The notes: generated by a model not told the origin, from the letters alone. A stretch of 64,000 bases of DNA from Desulfomicrobium macestii (GCF_014873765.1 NZ_JADBGG010000022.1:1-64000); one strand, 5' to 3'. Shown: positions 29,004 through 40,000, numbered from the stretch's first letter. Program-made: numbers and translations.

Positions 29004-31142
29004 ATGTCGGGAACGGATATATATCAACGCATAAGCGCCACATGCGCCATTCCAAAGGGGCAGGTCGAGAGCGTGGTCGCGCTTCTGGACGAGGGCGGGA
29101 CGGTGCCTTTCATCGCCCGCTATCGCAAAGAGCGCACCGGCGGACTTGATGAGGTCGCCATCCAGAACGTGCGTGACGCGCTCGAAAGCGGCCGCGAGCT
29201 GGACAAGCGCCGTGAGGCCATCCTTGGGAGCCTGACCGAACGGGGGCTTTTGACCGACGCCCTGGGGCAGGCCGTCCGGAAGTCTGTCACGCTGGCCGAA
29301 CTCGAAGATATCTACCTGCCGTACCGACCCAAGAAGCGCACCCGGGCGACCATGGCCAAAGAGAGGGGCCTTGAGCCTCTGGCGCAGGCTATTCTGGCCG
29401 GAAAAGTGGTGCCGGAAGCCGCTGCGTCCGGGTTCATCAACCCGGAACTGGACGTGCCGGACGTGCAGAGCGCACTGGCCGGCGCACAGGATATCATCGC
29501 CGAAATCATGAGCGAGGATCGGCGCTGCCGCGAGGGCATGCGCAGGCTTTTTGCGGCGGGGGGCGTCATTGCCTCCTCCGTGCGCAAGGGCAAGGACGAG
29601 GCGGGCGAGAAGTATCGAGATTATTTCGACTGGCGCGAAACCGCCCGCACGGCGGCTGGGCATCGCATTCTGGCCATGCTGCGCGGCGAGCGCGAAAAGA
29701 TTCTCTCCCTGTCCCTGCGTCCCGATCAGGATAAGGCCCTGACCGGTCTGGCCAATCTCTTTGCCTTCCCGAAGGGGCCTTGTCACGCGGTGGTACAGGA
29801 GGCCGTGGCCGACGGGTATTCCCGCTTGCTGGCCCCGTCGCTGGAAACCGAGCTTTGGGGCGAGCTTCGGGCCAAGGCCGACGCTGAGGCCATCGGCGTT
29901 TTCGCGGCCAATCTGCGAGAACTGCTTTTGGCTCCGCCGTTGGGCCCGCGCCGGATTCTGGCCCTGGACCCCGGCCTGCGCACCGGCGCCAAGCTCGTCT
30001 GCCTGGATGAGCAGGGCAATCTGCTGCACTGGCAGACGATTTTTCCCGTCGGAAGCAAGGGGCAGGCCGAAGAGGCGGGGCGGGTCATCACGGCGCTGGT
30101 CAAGAGCCACCGCGTGCAGGCCATTGCCGTTGGCAACGGCACGGGCGGGCGCGAGACCGAGACCTTCGTGCGCGGCCTGGGCCTGCCTGCCGAGGTGGAT
30201 GTGATTCTGGTCAACGAAGCCGGGGCCTCGGTCTATTCCGCATCCGAGATAGCGCGCCGGGAGTTTCCGGATCTGGATCTGACCTATCGCGGCGCGGTGT
30301 CCATCGGCCGCAGGCTCATGGACCCCCTGGCCGAGCTGGTCAAGATCGACCCCAAGTCCATAGGCGTTGGCCAGTACCAGCACGACGTCGATCAGACGGC
30401 CTTGAAGAAGAGCCTGGGCGACGTGGTCGTGTCCTGCGTCAATCAGGTCGGCGTGGATGTGAACACGGCCAGTCCCGAGCTGTTGGCCCATGTCTCGGGC
30501 CTTGGGCCCGTACTGGCGACGAACATCGTCGAGCATCGCCGCGAGAACGGCCCTTTCACGGACCGCAAGGGCATCCTCAAGGTCAAGCGTCTGGGACCCA
30601 AGGCTTTTGAGCAGTGCGCGGGTTTCCTGCGCATCGTGGGCGGCAAAAACCCGTTGGACGGAAGCGCCATCCACCCGGAGCGGTACACACTGGTGGGGCG
30701 CATGGCCAAGGATGCTGGCTGTAGCGTTGAGGATTTGCTGAGGGATGAAAGCGCCCGCAAGGGCATCGAGCTCGGCAGGTATGTGGACGGTGAGGTGGGC
30801 CTTCCAACCCTGAGGGACATCATGGCGGAGCTTGAAAAGCCTGGCCGCGATCCCCGTCCGGCGTTCCAGGTTTTTCGCTTCGCCGACGTGCACGACATAT
30901 CGGACCTGCACCCGGGCATGACCGTGCCGGGCATCGTCACCAATGTGACGCGCTTTGGAGCCTTCGTGGATGTGGGGGTGCACCAGGACGGGCTGGTACA
31001 CATCAGTAATCTGGCCGACCGCTACGTCAGTGATCCGGGCGAAGTGGTCCGTGCAGGACAGCAGGTGCGGGTCACGGTGCTGGAGGTGGATGCCAAGCGC
31101 AGGCGCATAGGGCTGTCCATGCGTTCGGGGCCGGCTGGCTGA
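29004..31142 (+). CDS. tex: Tex family S1 RNA-binding transcription accessory protein
   Basis: 712 residues from the ATG at 29004 (GGGAGAA upstream). The order is the Tex N-terminal helical domain with VPFIARYRKERTGGLDE, a YqgF-like RNase H fold (ILALDPGLRTGAKLVCLD), a helix-hairpin-helix region (VNTASPELLAHVSGLGPVLA) and a C-terminal S1 domain (GMTVPGIVTNVTRFGAFVDV). Tex binds nucleic acid and affects transcription and stress survival in other bacteria. Length and domain order are normal. Confidence 0.96.
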   Translation: MSGTDIYQRISATCAIPKGQVESVVALLDEGGTVPFIARYRKERTGGLDEVAIQNVRDALESGRELDKRREAILGSLTERGLLTDALGQAVRKSVTLAELEDIYLPYRPKKRTRATMAKERGLEPLAQAILAGKVVPEAAASGFINPELDVPDVQSALAGAQDIIAEIMSEDRRCREGMRRLFAAGGVIASSVRKGKDEAGEKYRDYFDWRETARTAAGHRILAMLRGEREKILSLSLRPDQDKALTGLANLFAFPKGPCHAVVQEAVADGYSRLLAPSLETELWGELRAKADAEAIGVFAANLRELLLAPPLGPRRILALDPGLRTGAKLVCLDEQGNLLHWQTIFPVGSKGQAEEAGRVITALVKSHRVQAIAVGNGTGGRETETFVRGLGLPAEVDVILVNEAGASVYSASEIARREFPDLDLTYRGAVSIGRRLMDPLAELVKIDPKSIGVGQYQHDVDQTALKKSLGDVVVSCVNQVGVDVNTASPELLAHVSGLGPVLATNIVEHRRENGPFTDRKGILKVKRLGPKAFEQCAGFLRIVGGKNPLDGSAIHPERYTLVGRMAKDAGCSVEDLLRDESARKGIELGRYVDGEVGLPTLRDIMAELEKPGRDPRPAFQVFRFADVHDISDLHPGMTVPGIVTNVTRFGAFVDVGVHQDGLVHISNLADRYVSDPGEVVRAGQQVRVTVLEVDAKRRRIGLSMRSGPAG

Positions 31143-31268
31143 GACGCCTGCGGGCGGCCGGCTTGTGGACTTTGCAAGGATCTTGCTGCCTGGGTGGACT
31201 TTTTGGCTTTTTTGCGGGAACCGCAAAGGAAAAATCAGGATCTGCAACCATGTCTCGCGGAGGTGCCC

Positions 31269-31829
31269 ATGCGACAACGATTTTTCCTTGTGGCCGTCAC
31301 GACGTTTGTCTTGAGCTTTGTGACCCTGTCAAATCAGGGCCTGGCGCAGGAGAGCCCGGACGCCTGTCTGTTGTTCACCGAGACCGATGCCGGCGCCCTG
31401 TTCCAGGAAAGCGTCTCTCCCGGTGTCGCCAGGGCCGCGACCACACCGGCGGGGAGCAGTTGTCGCTACACCTACGCCAAAGATGGCGGGGTCTTTGGCA
31501 TGAGTCTCACCTACTGCACGGATGCCTCCATCGCCGAGGAGGGCATTTTCGATTCCGCGGCCGATGTCATGATGAAACAGCTGCGGGCGCGGAAAAACAG
31601 CGCCCATGCCTCCAAGCTCCTGAAAATCATCCCGGGACTGGGGGACGAGGCCTTCTGGGACGGGACGGCCTTGTGGATGCGCAAGGGCGGCAGTCTTGTG
31701 CTCATCAAGCCCAATCCGCACCTGGCGGGCTCGTTTGCGAACATGGAAGCCGCCGATGCCGCGAAGGAAGAGCGCAGCCGGGAACTGGCCGTTCAGGCTG
31801 CGGAGAGTATCCTGCCCCGGCTTCCGTGA
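31269..31829 (+). CDS. Small secreted protein of unknown function
   Basis: 186 residues from the ATG at 31269 with GGAGG eight bases upstream. A cleavable signal peptide is clear (MRQRFFLVAVTTFVLSFVTL, then SNQGLAQ). The mature part has two Cys pairs that could form disulfides (DACLLF, SSCRYTY, LTYCTD) and an ESP-type acidic start. GLGDEAFWDGTALWMRKGGS recalls small periplasmic domains in which a Trp-rich beta hairpin follows. No family recognised. It converges on the OmpA-type gene at 31911. Confidence 0.75.
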   Translation: MRQRFFLVAVTTFVLSFVTLSNQGLAQESPDACLLFTETDAGALFQESVSPGVARAATTPAGSSCRYTYAKDGGVFGMSLTYCTDASIAEEGIFDSAADVMMKQLRARKNSAHASKLLKIIPGLGDEAFWDGTALWMRKGGSLVLIKPNPHLAGSFANMEAADAAKEERSRELAVQAAESILPRLP

Positions 31830-31910
31830 GCGCGTGGCGGGAATGAGAAAAGGGTCATGACAGGGAGTTGGTTCCCTTCATGCCCCTTTCGCGTTGCGTC
31901 GAACCTACTT

Positions 31911-32948
31911 TCAGTTGATGTCCTTGACGAGTTCCACCCGCCTGTTCATGGCCCGGCCTTCCTCTTCCTCGTTGGAGCCCACCGGGGCCAGAAAGCCTAC
32001 TCCGGCGCTTTTCAGCCTGCCCCCAGCTATCCCGTATTTTCCGGTCATTTCCTGCACCACGGCCTGCGCGCGCCTTCTGGACAGGTTCATGTTGTAGTCG
32101 AAACCGCCCACCCCGTCCGTATGCCCGACCACGTAGAGCCTCAGCCCCGCGTCGCCCTGCAGCAGCTTGGCGATTTCTTCCAGGGTCGGCCCGGATTCGG
32201 GCTTCAGGTCGGCCTTGTCCGTGTCGAAATAGATGCCGTACAGGGCGATGGTGCCCTGGGCCGCGATGCTCTTGGCCATGGCGCTGGCGTCCACGGTGAC
32301 CATCTTCTGTTCCATGGGTGCGGTCTCGACAATGTCGAGCAGTACGAGGGTGCGCTGGGAGGTTTCCTTGAAATGCTTGAAGGTCTCCTTGGCCACGAAC
32401 AGGGAGACATGCACATCCCCTTCGGGCCTGCGCAGCGTCGCGGCCAGAAACTGCGGCTCCACCGGCGAGCTGAAGGCGTACTCCGACATCTGCCCCTTGT
32501 TGCTGAGCTTTCTGTCGTTGCTGTACAAGGTTCTGGGCATGGCGTTGGCCTTGCCGCATTCCGCCTCGGAACATGTGAACACGGTCTCGTAGCCGTCCTG
32601 CTCAAGTTCCTTGGCATAATTGTGAAAGACCTCCAGCGGCGAACGCTCCGGCGGGGCGACATACAGGATGCGCGTATGCTTGCCCGTGACCTTGGTCGAT
32701 GGGCCCGGCGGAAGATCGTAGCTTTTGAGTGGCCCGGTGATCAGATGAAGCTGGTCGAACCCCCGGTAGTCATACCCGATGATTTCCGAGCCTTCGTAGC
32801 GCTTGAGCAACGGGCTGTCCTTGGAACCGGGAACGTCGGCGGCGAGGGTCGCGCCGCCAGACAGGAGCATGGCGGACACCACCAGCATTGAAAAGATGGC
32901 CATGATGCGGTTCGTTGAAGAGTGATACGAGTTCGTTTCCCTGTGCAT
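31911..32948 (-). CDS. DUF4892/OmpA-type peptidoglycan-binding outer membrane protein
   Basis: 345 residues from the ATG at 32948, which has AAGGAG five bases upstream; a signal peptide follows (IFSMLVVSAMLLSGGATLAA). The middle (GYDYRGFDQLHLITGP and FHNYAKELEQDGYETVFTCS) resembles DUF4892. The C-terminal OmpA domain is clear: YFDTDKADLKPESGPTLEEI, VVGHTDGVGG and LSRRRAQAVVQEM, ending NRRVELV. Such domains bind peptidoglycan, so this may anchor the envelope products of the genes upstream. It is the last gene of the leftward surface cluster, 27 bases after the FN3 gene. Confidence 0.88.
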   Translation of the reverse strand: MHRETNSYHSSTNRIMAIFSMLVVSAMLLSGGATLAADVPGSKDSPLLKRYEGSEIIGYDYRGFDQLHLITGPLKSYDLPPGPSTKVTGKHTRILYVAPPERSPLEVFHNYAKELEQDGYETVFTCSEAECGKANAMPRTLYSNDRKLSNKGQMSEYAFSSPVEPQFLAATLRRPEGDVHVSLFVAKETFKHFKETSQRTLVLLDIVETAPMEQKMVTVDASAMAKSIAAQGTIALYGIYFDTDKADLKPESGPTLEEIAKLLQGDAGLRLYVVGHTDGVGGFDYNMNLSRRRAQAVVQEMTGKYGIAGGRLKSAGVGFLAPVGSNEEEEGRAMNRRVELVKDIN

Positions 32949-32975
32949 GCGGGCTCCTTGTTCTTGGGTCATTAT

Positions 32976-34979
32976 TCAACGCGTCACGGTGATGGCCGGG
33001 GAGGGTTCGCCCTCCATTCCGGTGGCCGTATGATGGATGATGCGGTAGCTTGCCGGGCCTGCGGAGGGGTTGGTGTCCATGGCCTGGTCCGTGTCCGACA
33101 CGCCTTTTGCGATGGTTCGCCAGGGGCCGTCCCCGCTGTCCCGCCGCTGTACGGTCAGCAGAAAGGACGCTGGCGGGGGCGTGAAGCGGATGAGGACATG
33201 GGCGAAGGGGTCCTGCACGAATTCCGCCGAGGGCGCGGCAGGCACGGGAATGGCCGGGACGCCGACCGTGACCAGACGCTTACCGCTCAATTCGCTCTCG
33301 CGCCCCGCGTTGTCCCGGGCCAGAACCGCGTACCAGTAGCTCTGGCCGGGTTCCACCGCGACGTCCACGAAACTGTGTTGGTCCGCGGAGAGGCTCTCCG
33401 CCAGCACGTCGCCTTGCCGCAGCCCTTCCTTGCCGCGCAGGATGGACAGGGTTGCAGTTTTCTTCTCCGGAACGCCCGGCGCAAAGGACAGCACAACCTT
33501 GCCGTCAGCGCCGTCGATGGCGGTGATGAGCGGCGTGGGGGGCTTGCTGGTGTCCTCGATGGCGGCCCTGACCTCCGCGCTGGGCGGGCTGATTTTGTTG
33601 TCGAAGGACACGGCCCTGATCCTGTAATGGTAGACCCCGAAAGTGCCCGTGATGTATTGATCCCGGTAATGCCGGTCCGAGGTGATGGACGGGTTCAGCC
33701 TGGCCCATTGCGCGGAGCCCTCGGCGCGGCGTTCCACGATGTATCCGGCAATGGGAAATTTTGCCCGGTCCCAGGTCAGCTGCGTCTCTATCGGGCTTGT
33801 CCTGGCCTGCACTTTTTGCGGCGCAGGCGGGGCCGTGGCCGTGGGCGGCATGGCCGTGGCCACGCCGGAGGGCGGCCCCATCTCGCCCGTCGGGGAGACC
33901 GACCGCACGCGGTAATGGTAGATGATGCTGTCCACGACGTCCGTATCGGTCCAAGTTGTCGTTTTTGGGTCCAGGGCCTGGGGGGTGAGCAGGGTGTACA
34001 AACCGTTTTGCGAAGTGGCCCGCTCCACGGCGAGGCCGACGATATTGGGGTTGTCTCCCGCCTTCCAGGCCAGGGTCACCTTGCCAGGCCGGGCCGTGGC
34101 CGTGAACTGTGGCGGCGGAAGCAGCGCCTGAATGTCATCCATGAACAGACCGGCCGTGACCGGGGGGCTCGTCCGCCCGAAGGCGTCCAGGCAACGCACG
34201 GTGTAGGTCAGGTTCAGGCCGACCTGGGCCAGTTCGTCGATGAAGGCCGGTTCCCCGCTGTTCCAGTTCTGGCCGAGAATGATCGCTTCCGGGCTTGCGG
34301 GCGCAGGCGGCCCATCGTTTTCCGCCCGTTCAACCGAATAGGCGATGACCGGGATTTCCGGCGATACGGGTGGCGCGTTCCAGAACAGGGCCGCGCCCTG
34401 CGGATGGGCCTCGGCGCGCAGTCCTCCGGGCGGCGGAAGGGGCGCGGTGGCCGCTCCGGCATCGACCGGGGCGCAGTCCAGCCTGGTTTTCGACGGTGCG
34501 CCCGAGGCGGAAAGGCCCACGACGGAATAGGTCCGCTTTCCCTTGGGCAGCCCCGGAAGAGCGTGAGCCACGCCCAGGGCCCTGGCCCTGGCCCAGGAGC
34601 TCATGGCCTGCATTCCCAGGACCGGCCGCAGGTTTGCGAACTCCTCCTGGCTCCCGGCCGTGGTCAGTCCCTGGACAATGGCCCGGACCAGCTGGGCTTC
34701 CTGCGCGTCCAGGGCCGACATGTGTTCGGGGCTTAGCGGGGCAATGTCCGCCAGTGTTTTGCCGTTCTGGTCCAGGAGTCGCCACCCGCCTGCGGGCCAG
34801 TATCCGGCCGGGGGCGCCCACAGGAATCGGATCTCGCCCTTGCCGTCGGAGGCGGCCAGGAGCACTCCCGCGCCCGATTTGGCTGCCGCGCCGGCCGGGG
34901 GTGCGAGGGTCAGGACCAGCATGGCCGCAAGAACCCACAGGGTCAGAGAGAATCGGAATGCGTGTCGTGTTGTGCTCAT
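32976..34979 (-). CDS. Secreted multi-repeat fibronectin type III protein
   Basis: 667 residues from the ATG at 34979. Signal peptide: residues 1-33 (FSLTLWVLAAMLVLTLAPPA). After a ~200-residue N-terminal region with a WxPPAGYWPAGGW beta motif, about five fibronectin type III-like units follow. Their starts read PPPGGLRAEAHPQGAALFWN, PPPQFTATARPGKVTLAWK, PPAPQKVQARTSPIETQLTW, PPTPLITAIDGADGKVVLSF and AAPSAEFVQDPFAHVLIRFT. No catalytic domain is visible, so a structural or adhesive surface role is likely. It starts 11 bases after the amber-split giant frame and is probably co-transcribed with it. Confidence 0.85.
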   Translation of the reverse strand: MSTTRHAFRFSLTLWVLAAMLVLTLAPPAGAAAKSGAGVLLAASDGKGEIRFLWAPPAGYWPAGGWRLLDQNGKTLADIAPLSPEHMSALDAQEAQLVRAIVQGLTTAGSQEEFANLRPVLGMQAMSSWARARALGVAHALPGLPKGKRTYSVVGLSASGAPSKTRLDCAPVDAGAATAPLPPPGGLRAEAHPQGAALFWNAPPVSPEIPVIAYSVERAENDGPPAPASPEAIILGQNWNSGEPAFIDELAQVGLNLTYTVRCLDAFGRTSPPVTAGLFMDDIQALLPPPQFTATARPGKVTLAWKAGDNPNIVGLAVERATSQNGLYTLLTPQALDPKTTTWTDTDVVDSIIYHYRVRSVSPTGEMGPPSGVATAMPPTATAPPAPQKVQARTSPIETQLTWDRAKFPIAGYIVERRAEGSAQWARLNPSITSDRHYRDQYITGTFGVYHYRIRAVSFDNKISPPSAEVRAAIEDTSKPPTPLITAIDGADGKVVLSFAPGVPEKKTATLSILRGKEGLRQGDVLAESLSADQHSFVDVAVEPGQSYWYAVLARDNAGRESELSGKRLVTVGVPAIPVPAAPSAEFVQDPFAHVLIRFTPPPASFLLTVQRRDSGDGPWRTIAKGVSDTDQAMDTNPSAGPASYRIIHHTATGMEGEPSPAITVTR

Positions 34980-34990
34980 GGTGCTGGCCT

Positions 34991-37033
34991 TCAGATCAGG
35001 GTGACATTGAGGGAGTAATCGCCGAACCATCCGCAATCGATGTCGAATCCGGCCCGCAGATGCAGCGGCATGGCCTCGACATGGAAGTTTATGGACTTGT
35101 TGGCCGAGAACTTGGCACCGCCGCAGGACGGCACCCAGGCCGAAACTCCAGCCCCGGCCCGGAAGTCCGCGGAGAGGTGCGCCGAGGGCGACACGCCCAC
35201 GCCGACCATGGCGTTGAGGTATGCCTCGACAGCGGCGAACCCCAGACAGATTTTGCCTGAACCGACCTTGAGTCCGCCTCCGAGGCGAAGCCCCATTTTC
35301 TGTCCGAGCTGCATGTAGCCGTCCACATCGGCGATGAGAAAATGCACCAGAATGGGGCTTGCCGTCCTGCCGCAGTATATTTCCCAGTCGTCCGCACCGA
35401 AATAGAGCCCCACCGTGCCCCGGTCGTCTTCGGCGCCCTTGGGCGCGGTCAGGGACACGGCCCCGCCGAACATGGACATGCTGCCCCATATCTTGCCGCT
35501 GAAGGCGCTGCCGGCGTATTCGAAGAAGGCGCCGCCATTGACCTTGTACGTCAGGAGCTTCACGCCGCTGAATTCCATGCGATAGACCGCGTCTTCCGGC
35601 AGCACTGTGATCTGTCCGGCCATCTCGAAAACCTGCGGTTCGGTGGACGAGACGCTGATCCCGGCCGAATAGACCATCACGCCGGGATTGTTCGGTGCGG
35701 CCGAAAGGGGATTGCCGGATGGGGAGAACACGTCCTTGCTGAACCCGTACGCAAGCCCTCCGTTCACGGCCTGCAGGGCCACACCCGGGAAGATGGGCGC
35801 GTTCAGGCCGCTGACATTGGCATGGGTCAGCCAGTAGCCGTCACCGGCGGCCGTGCCGTAGCGGAAGGTCGCCTTGACCGGGGTGTCCATGCCAAACATC
35901 CTGGTCTCGACCGTGCCGCCAAAGGTGTCCTGCACCGCTCCTCCGCCCGAGGCATCGGCCAGGAATATGGGGTCAAGGGATGCGTAGAGGGAGCCGCCCT
36001 GCGCGGCGAAGCCTCCCCCGCCCGTCTTGATTTCCGGAGCGATGGCGGTTTCGGCCATGGGGCGGCCGACGGGGAAGCTTATGCCCGTCGTGAACTTCGA
36101 GTGTTTGGGACCGGTGGCCACGTAGGCCTGGCCCATGGGCTTTTTCACCGTATAGACGATGTCCACCGGGGCCTCGCTCAGGCCCGGGAAATCGATATTT
36201 CCTTTGAGCGTGAAGTCCAGCCGTTCGGGCTTGAGGTCATCCACGTGGGACGTGGCCGCAATGGCCTGCAGCTGGACCTGCACGTCGCCGAGCTTGGTCT
36301 GGGCGTTCAGGCCGGCACTGTGGTCCGTCCCGTCGCCATTGAAGTACGCTACGCCGTAGATGTTGAAGAACAGGTCGCTTACAGTGGTGGAGACTTCCGT
36401 CCCGCCCTCGTCCCTGAAGGTGAAAGTCGTGTCCGTGCTGATGCCCCAGCCCGTGGTCTTGCGCTCGAACTTTCTGACCTGTGTGTGCATGCGCACGTTG
36501 CCGTAATTCTCTGTCGCCTCCTGGCCCGCGAAGTTGAATTCCAGGTCGGAATTGGCGTCCTTCTGGGTGTAGTCGAGGGTCATGGATCCGCCCTGCAGGG
36601 TCATGGCCGGCCAGGGCATTTCGATGCGCATGTTGATGTATTCGGCGACCAGCCCGTTGTTTCCGGCGTTGATGTCGATGGCGTCGAACTTGATGCTCCC
36701 GGCCCCGAATACGTAGTCGAAATTGTTGAAGCGGCTGTGTCCGGTGATGCCCGTGTCCGCGAGATACCAGTTCCTGGCGGTCACGCCCGCCTGGGTCAGC
36801 ATGAAGAGGTAGGGGTAGAGCACGGCCTTTTCCCCCAGATGCACCCCGACCCAGTCGGCTCCGCTCGCCAGCACCCCGAGCTGCGGCGCGTCCGTCGCGT
36901 CCTGCATCTGAAGCTGGGCGATTTTGAGGCCTGAGTGTCCGGCAGGGTTCGAGCCCTGGGTGCGGCTCAGGTCAAGACGCACGTCGTCGGACTCGATCTG
37001 GAAATAGCTGTGGCCGATCTGGGTCTTGGGCAA
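34991..37033 (-). CDS. C-terminal segment of the amber-interrupted giant surface protein
   Basis: 680 codons that stay in frame with the gene at 37058-41323. The frame is open without interruption from 37057 down; the TTG at 37033 is the first possible start, but it has no ribosome-binding site, nor does the first internal ATG. The protein is beta-rich and repetitive, with many Gly-Gly and short strand segments (GSMTLDYTQKDANSDLEFNF, GTVGLYFGADDWEIYCGRT), like a solenoid or barrel of an extracellular protein. Six Cys near the C-terminus could form disulfides. I recognise no family. It is expressed only by amber read-through, from a weak start, or is a relic. Confidence 0.6.
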   Translation of the reverse strand: MPKTQIGHSYFQIESDDVRLDLSRTQGSNPAGHSGLKIAQLQMQDATDAPQLGVLASGADWVGVHLGEKAVLYPYLFMLTQAGVTARNWYLADTGITGHSRFNNFDYVFGAGSIKFDAIDINAGNNGLVAEYINMRIEMPWPAMTLQGGSMTLDYTQKDANSDLEFNFAGQEATENYGNVRMHTQVRKFERKTTGWGISTDTTFTFRDEGGTEVSTTVSDLFFNIYGVAYFNGDGTDHSAGLNAQTKLGDVQVQLQAIAATSHVDDLKPERLDFTLKGNIDFPGLSEAPVDIVYTVKKPMGQAYVATGPKHSKFTTGISFPVGRPMAETAIAPEIKTGGGGFAAQGGSLYASLDPIFLADASGGGAVQDTFGGTVETRMFGMDTPVKATFRYGTAAGDGYWLTHANVSGLNAPIFPGVALQAVNGGLAYGFSKDVFSPSGNPLSAAPNNPGVMVYSAGISVSSTEPQVFEMAGQITVLPEDAVYRMEFSGVKLLTYKVNGGAFFEYAGSAFSGKIWGSMSMFGGAVSLTAPKGAEDDRGTVGLYFGADDWEIYCGRTASPILVHFLIADVDGYMQLGQKMGLRLGGGLKVGSGKICLGFAAVEAYLNAMVGVGVSPSAHLSADFRAGAGVSAWVPSCGGAKFSANKSINFHVEAMPLHLRAGFDIDCGWFGDYSLNVTLI

Positions 37034-37057
37034 TTTCTGGCTTGCGGCGTACCACCC

Positions 37058-37060
37058 CTA
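37058..37060 (-). other. In-frame amber codon splitting a ~2110-codon frame
   Basis: On the minus strand the reading CCG GAA TAG GGG TGG TAC is the only stop between 41323 and 34991. Frames on both sides are identical (difference between the two starts is a multiple of three). A single base change, for example CAG to TAG, would restore a continuous frame. Confidence 0.9.
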
Positions 37061-40000
37061 TTCCGGGATCAGGGGCGCCTCGACCCCTTGCCAGTCCGGC
37101 GGGAGAGTGCCCCCGGTCTCCACCACGCGGATGGTGTTGTCCTTGACCTTGATGTCGAAAACGGCCTTCAGGTCATCCTTCGCGTTGCCTTTGAGGCTTT
37201 TCAGGGTGGCGCTCACGCCGGGCAACTCGCCATAGGTCTGGCCCAGATTCCCGGCGTCGATGGTTCCGCTGGTGACCAGACCGTCATCCTCGACCTCAAA
37301 CTCCTTGAACCCGATGTCCACGTAGCGCACGCCCTGGCCGCTCGTACCGTCGGGCAGGTCGAAAAGCAGGGTGCCCGTGCCGCTCCAGCGGCCGTTGACC
37401 TCGGTGGCCCGGCCCTGCAGCCCGGTGATGAGGAACTCCTTGCCCCCGGCCACGGGGAAGCGGAAAATGCAGGGTTCTCCGGGCTTTGGCGCGCTGACCA
37501 GATAGGCTTTGGGCTCGGACACCACCTGGTCCGCCTGGGTCGAATAGAACTCGGGGACGGGCATGCCGCCGGGCCCTTCCTTGGCGCGGACGGCGTATTT
37601 CTTTTCGCCCTCCTCCAGCACCGCTTCGACGGTGACCTTGTGGTAGGCCGGCTTGTCCAGGGGCAGGCTGGGCGAGGTGAAGACAACGGTATCGCGCAGG
37701 ATGTCCTGGGCGTAGGTGTTGTCCTCCTTGAGCCCGGCCCTCTCGGGAGACGGGCCGATCTTGATCCCGCTCTGCTCGTGGATAACGGTGCCGTCCACCT
37801 TCCAGACCAGTCTGATCTTTCCGCTGCCGTAGTATGTAAGCTCCGCCGTGGCGAAAAAGGCGGCGTCGCAGGTCGAGGCCTTGGCCGCGTCCAGGAGCGC
37901 GCCGGCAATCTGCCCGGCGATGGGTGTTTCTGTCATCTGTCCGGTAACGGGCAGCCCCCCCTGGACTGCGATATCGGAGCCGAGCTTAGTCTGGCCGGTT
38001 TGCATGGGCTTCGCGGAGGCTTGTGAACCCTGTCCGGCGGCCTGTATCGGGCCGGACGGCTGGGTCGGGGATTGGATGGCGCCGCCCGGTTTTTGTGCCG
38101 CTGATGACTCGGCGGTTTTCTGGCCTGAGAACACGATGATGGCCAGGTTTTCGAGGTGCAAGGGGCCGATGGCGGCCGGGTCGGCCTTGATGTCGATGAT
38201 CGTGGGTTCGCAGTAGAGCAGGAAGGCCCGCCCGCCGGGAATCTTGAACTGGCCCAGCGCGCCCCTGTCAGCGGCCGATATCGACAGGTTTGAAGCGGCC
38301 GCCCCTCCCGAGGCGCTCAAGGCCGCTGGGTTGACGGCGTCGGACAGAACAGCCCCCGAGTCGGCCAGAAGGGTTTGCCCAGGCATGTGCGGGGCAAGGT
38401 GGGCCTGGCTTGGCAGCGGTTCCGGGGCCTTGCTCATGCTTACTATGCTGTGGATGGTGCCGACATCCTCGGCGGGGAGCACAAACAGGCGGATCTGGAA
38501 TTCATTCGAGTAGCGGTAGGTGTGCTGCAGCTTGACGTTGAGGTTCGCGATGGGCCGGAGCTGCTCGCCGCTGACGGATTGGCCGGTCTTTTCGACGGCG
38601 TTGCCTGGAATGGCCGTGACGATGTCGTACGAGCCGTCGCCCCAGTCGACGAACATGTTGCTGATGGTCCAGCTGTTGACCGGGGTGGTTCCGGTATACC
38701 CCGCACCCCCTGCGTATTGTCCCCAGTGCGTGTCATAGACCAGGGCCCACGGGCATTCCTCGATGTTGATCAGGCCCGAGATCTGGATCTTGTCCCCGAC
38801 ATAGAAGATGTCTCCGGCGGAGTCGACGGCGTCGGGAGTGAGCTGGGTGTTGGCCATGGAGCAGGCCAGGCCCGTGGGGCTGAAGGCGGGCAGCTTGATG
38901 GGCCAGCGCTCCGAGATCGCGATCTGCACATCAGTGGTCGTGGTGACGACCTGCTGCATGGCCGCGCCGGGGAATTGAAAGCCCCCGGTGGACTGCAGGC
39001 CGCCTGCCTGGCTGCTTCCGGCGGTTTCGCCTTCATCTGCAGCGGGCGCGCTCTGGGTAGTCACTTTCTTGTACCCGGCCACCTCCCAGAACAGGGCGTT
39101 CCGGGCAAAACCATCCGCCAGTTGTTGCGCGATGCCGCCGGGGCCCTGCGGCGCGGCGACTTCACTGATGGCGGAGCTGCCGGACGTGACGAAGTTGGCC
39201 GATCCCCCCGATGCGGACAGCCCGGACTGCAACGAGCCGGTCTTTGATCCTTCCGCTTTCGCTTCCTGCGTTTCGGGCGAGGCTTGCGCTGCGGGCTGCG
39301 GATTGCGGGCCAGGTCGAAAATTTCGGTGATGAAGTCAGCGTCAGGGGCGTAAAAGCGGTCCGGCATGGGCAACCCGCCGATTTTGCGGGTCATCAGCAC
39401 CGTGCCTGCGCCGTTGAGGATGCGCAGTTCGAACCATTGCGAGGCCACGTCTTTTTCCATCCACTCAAAGCGTGTGGAGTCCGTGACCTTGGGGGTTCCG
39501 TGGTCGCCCTGGGAGTTTTCCATGATCCAGTAGGTGCCGTGCTCCGGTTTTTCCAGGAAGATGGAGCCCATGGCAAATTCGACGTCTTTCAGCGGCGGCT
39601 GGATCACCATGGGCGGCCTGACGCCGGTGTACACGGCCTTGACCAGCCCGGACGTCCCGGTCTGGCGCCATCCGTCCTCGCCGGGCAGCCGGAATTTGAG
39701 GCCGCGCGGCCCGGGAGCGGCCTTGCCGCCCACTGTCACGGTCATGGTCGCCCTGGTGGGGTTTGCAACCTGAAGGTTCGAGACAGTCACATCCGCGCCA
39801 AGGCCCACGTTCATGCCGGCGGCGAACAGATCGCCGAGCACCGTCACTTCGTAGCTTTTGCCCGGATACCAGCGGTTTGGAGTGAGCATGGAGATGGAAG
39901 GCTGCAGCACGAGCCGGGGCAGTTCGGGCTTGGCCGCGAGTTCCGGTTTCTTTTCGATGACCACGGCCTGCAGGCGCGTCCGTTCCCAGGACGCATCCTT

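Noticed and set aside
31211-31228. TTTGCGG-gaa-CCGCAAA hairpin as terminator after tex
   Set aside because: No U tract on either strand directly after the stem; left unassigned.
28980-31277. 765-codon frame antisense to tex
   Set aside because: Tex has all expected domains on the other strand; this is its shadow.
35342-36934. Long + strand frames across the surface cluster (35342-38026 and similar)
   Set aside because: The minus-strand proteins have signal peptides and repeats; the + frames are low-complexity Gly/Arg/His shadows.
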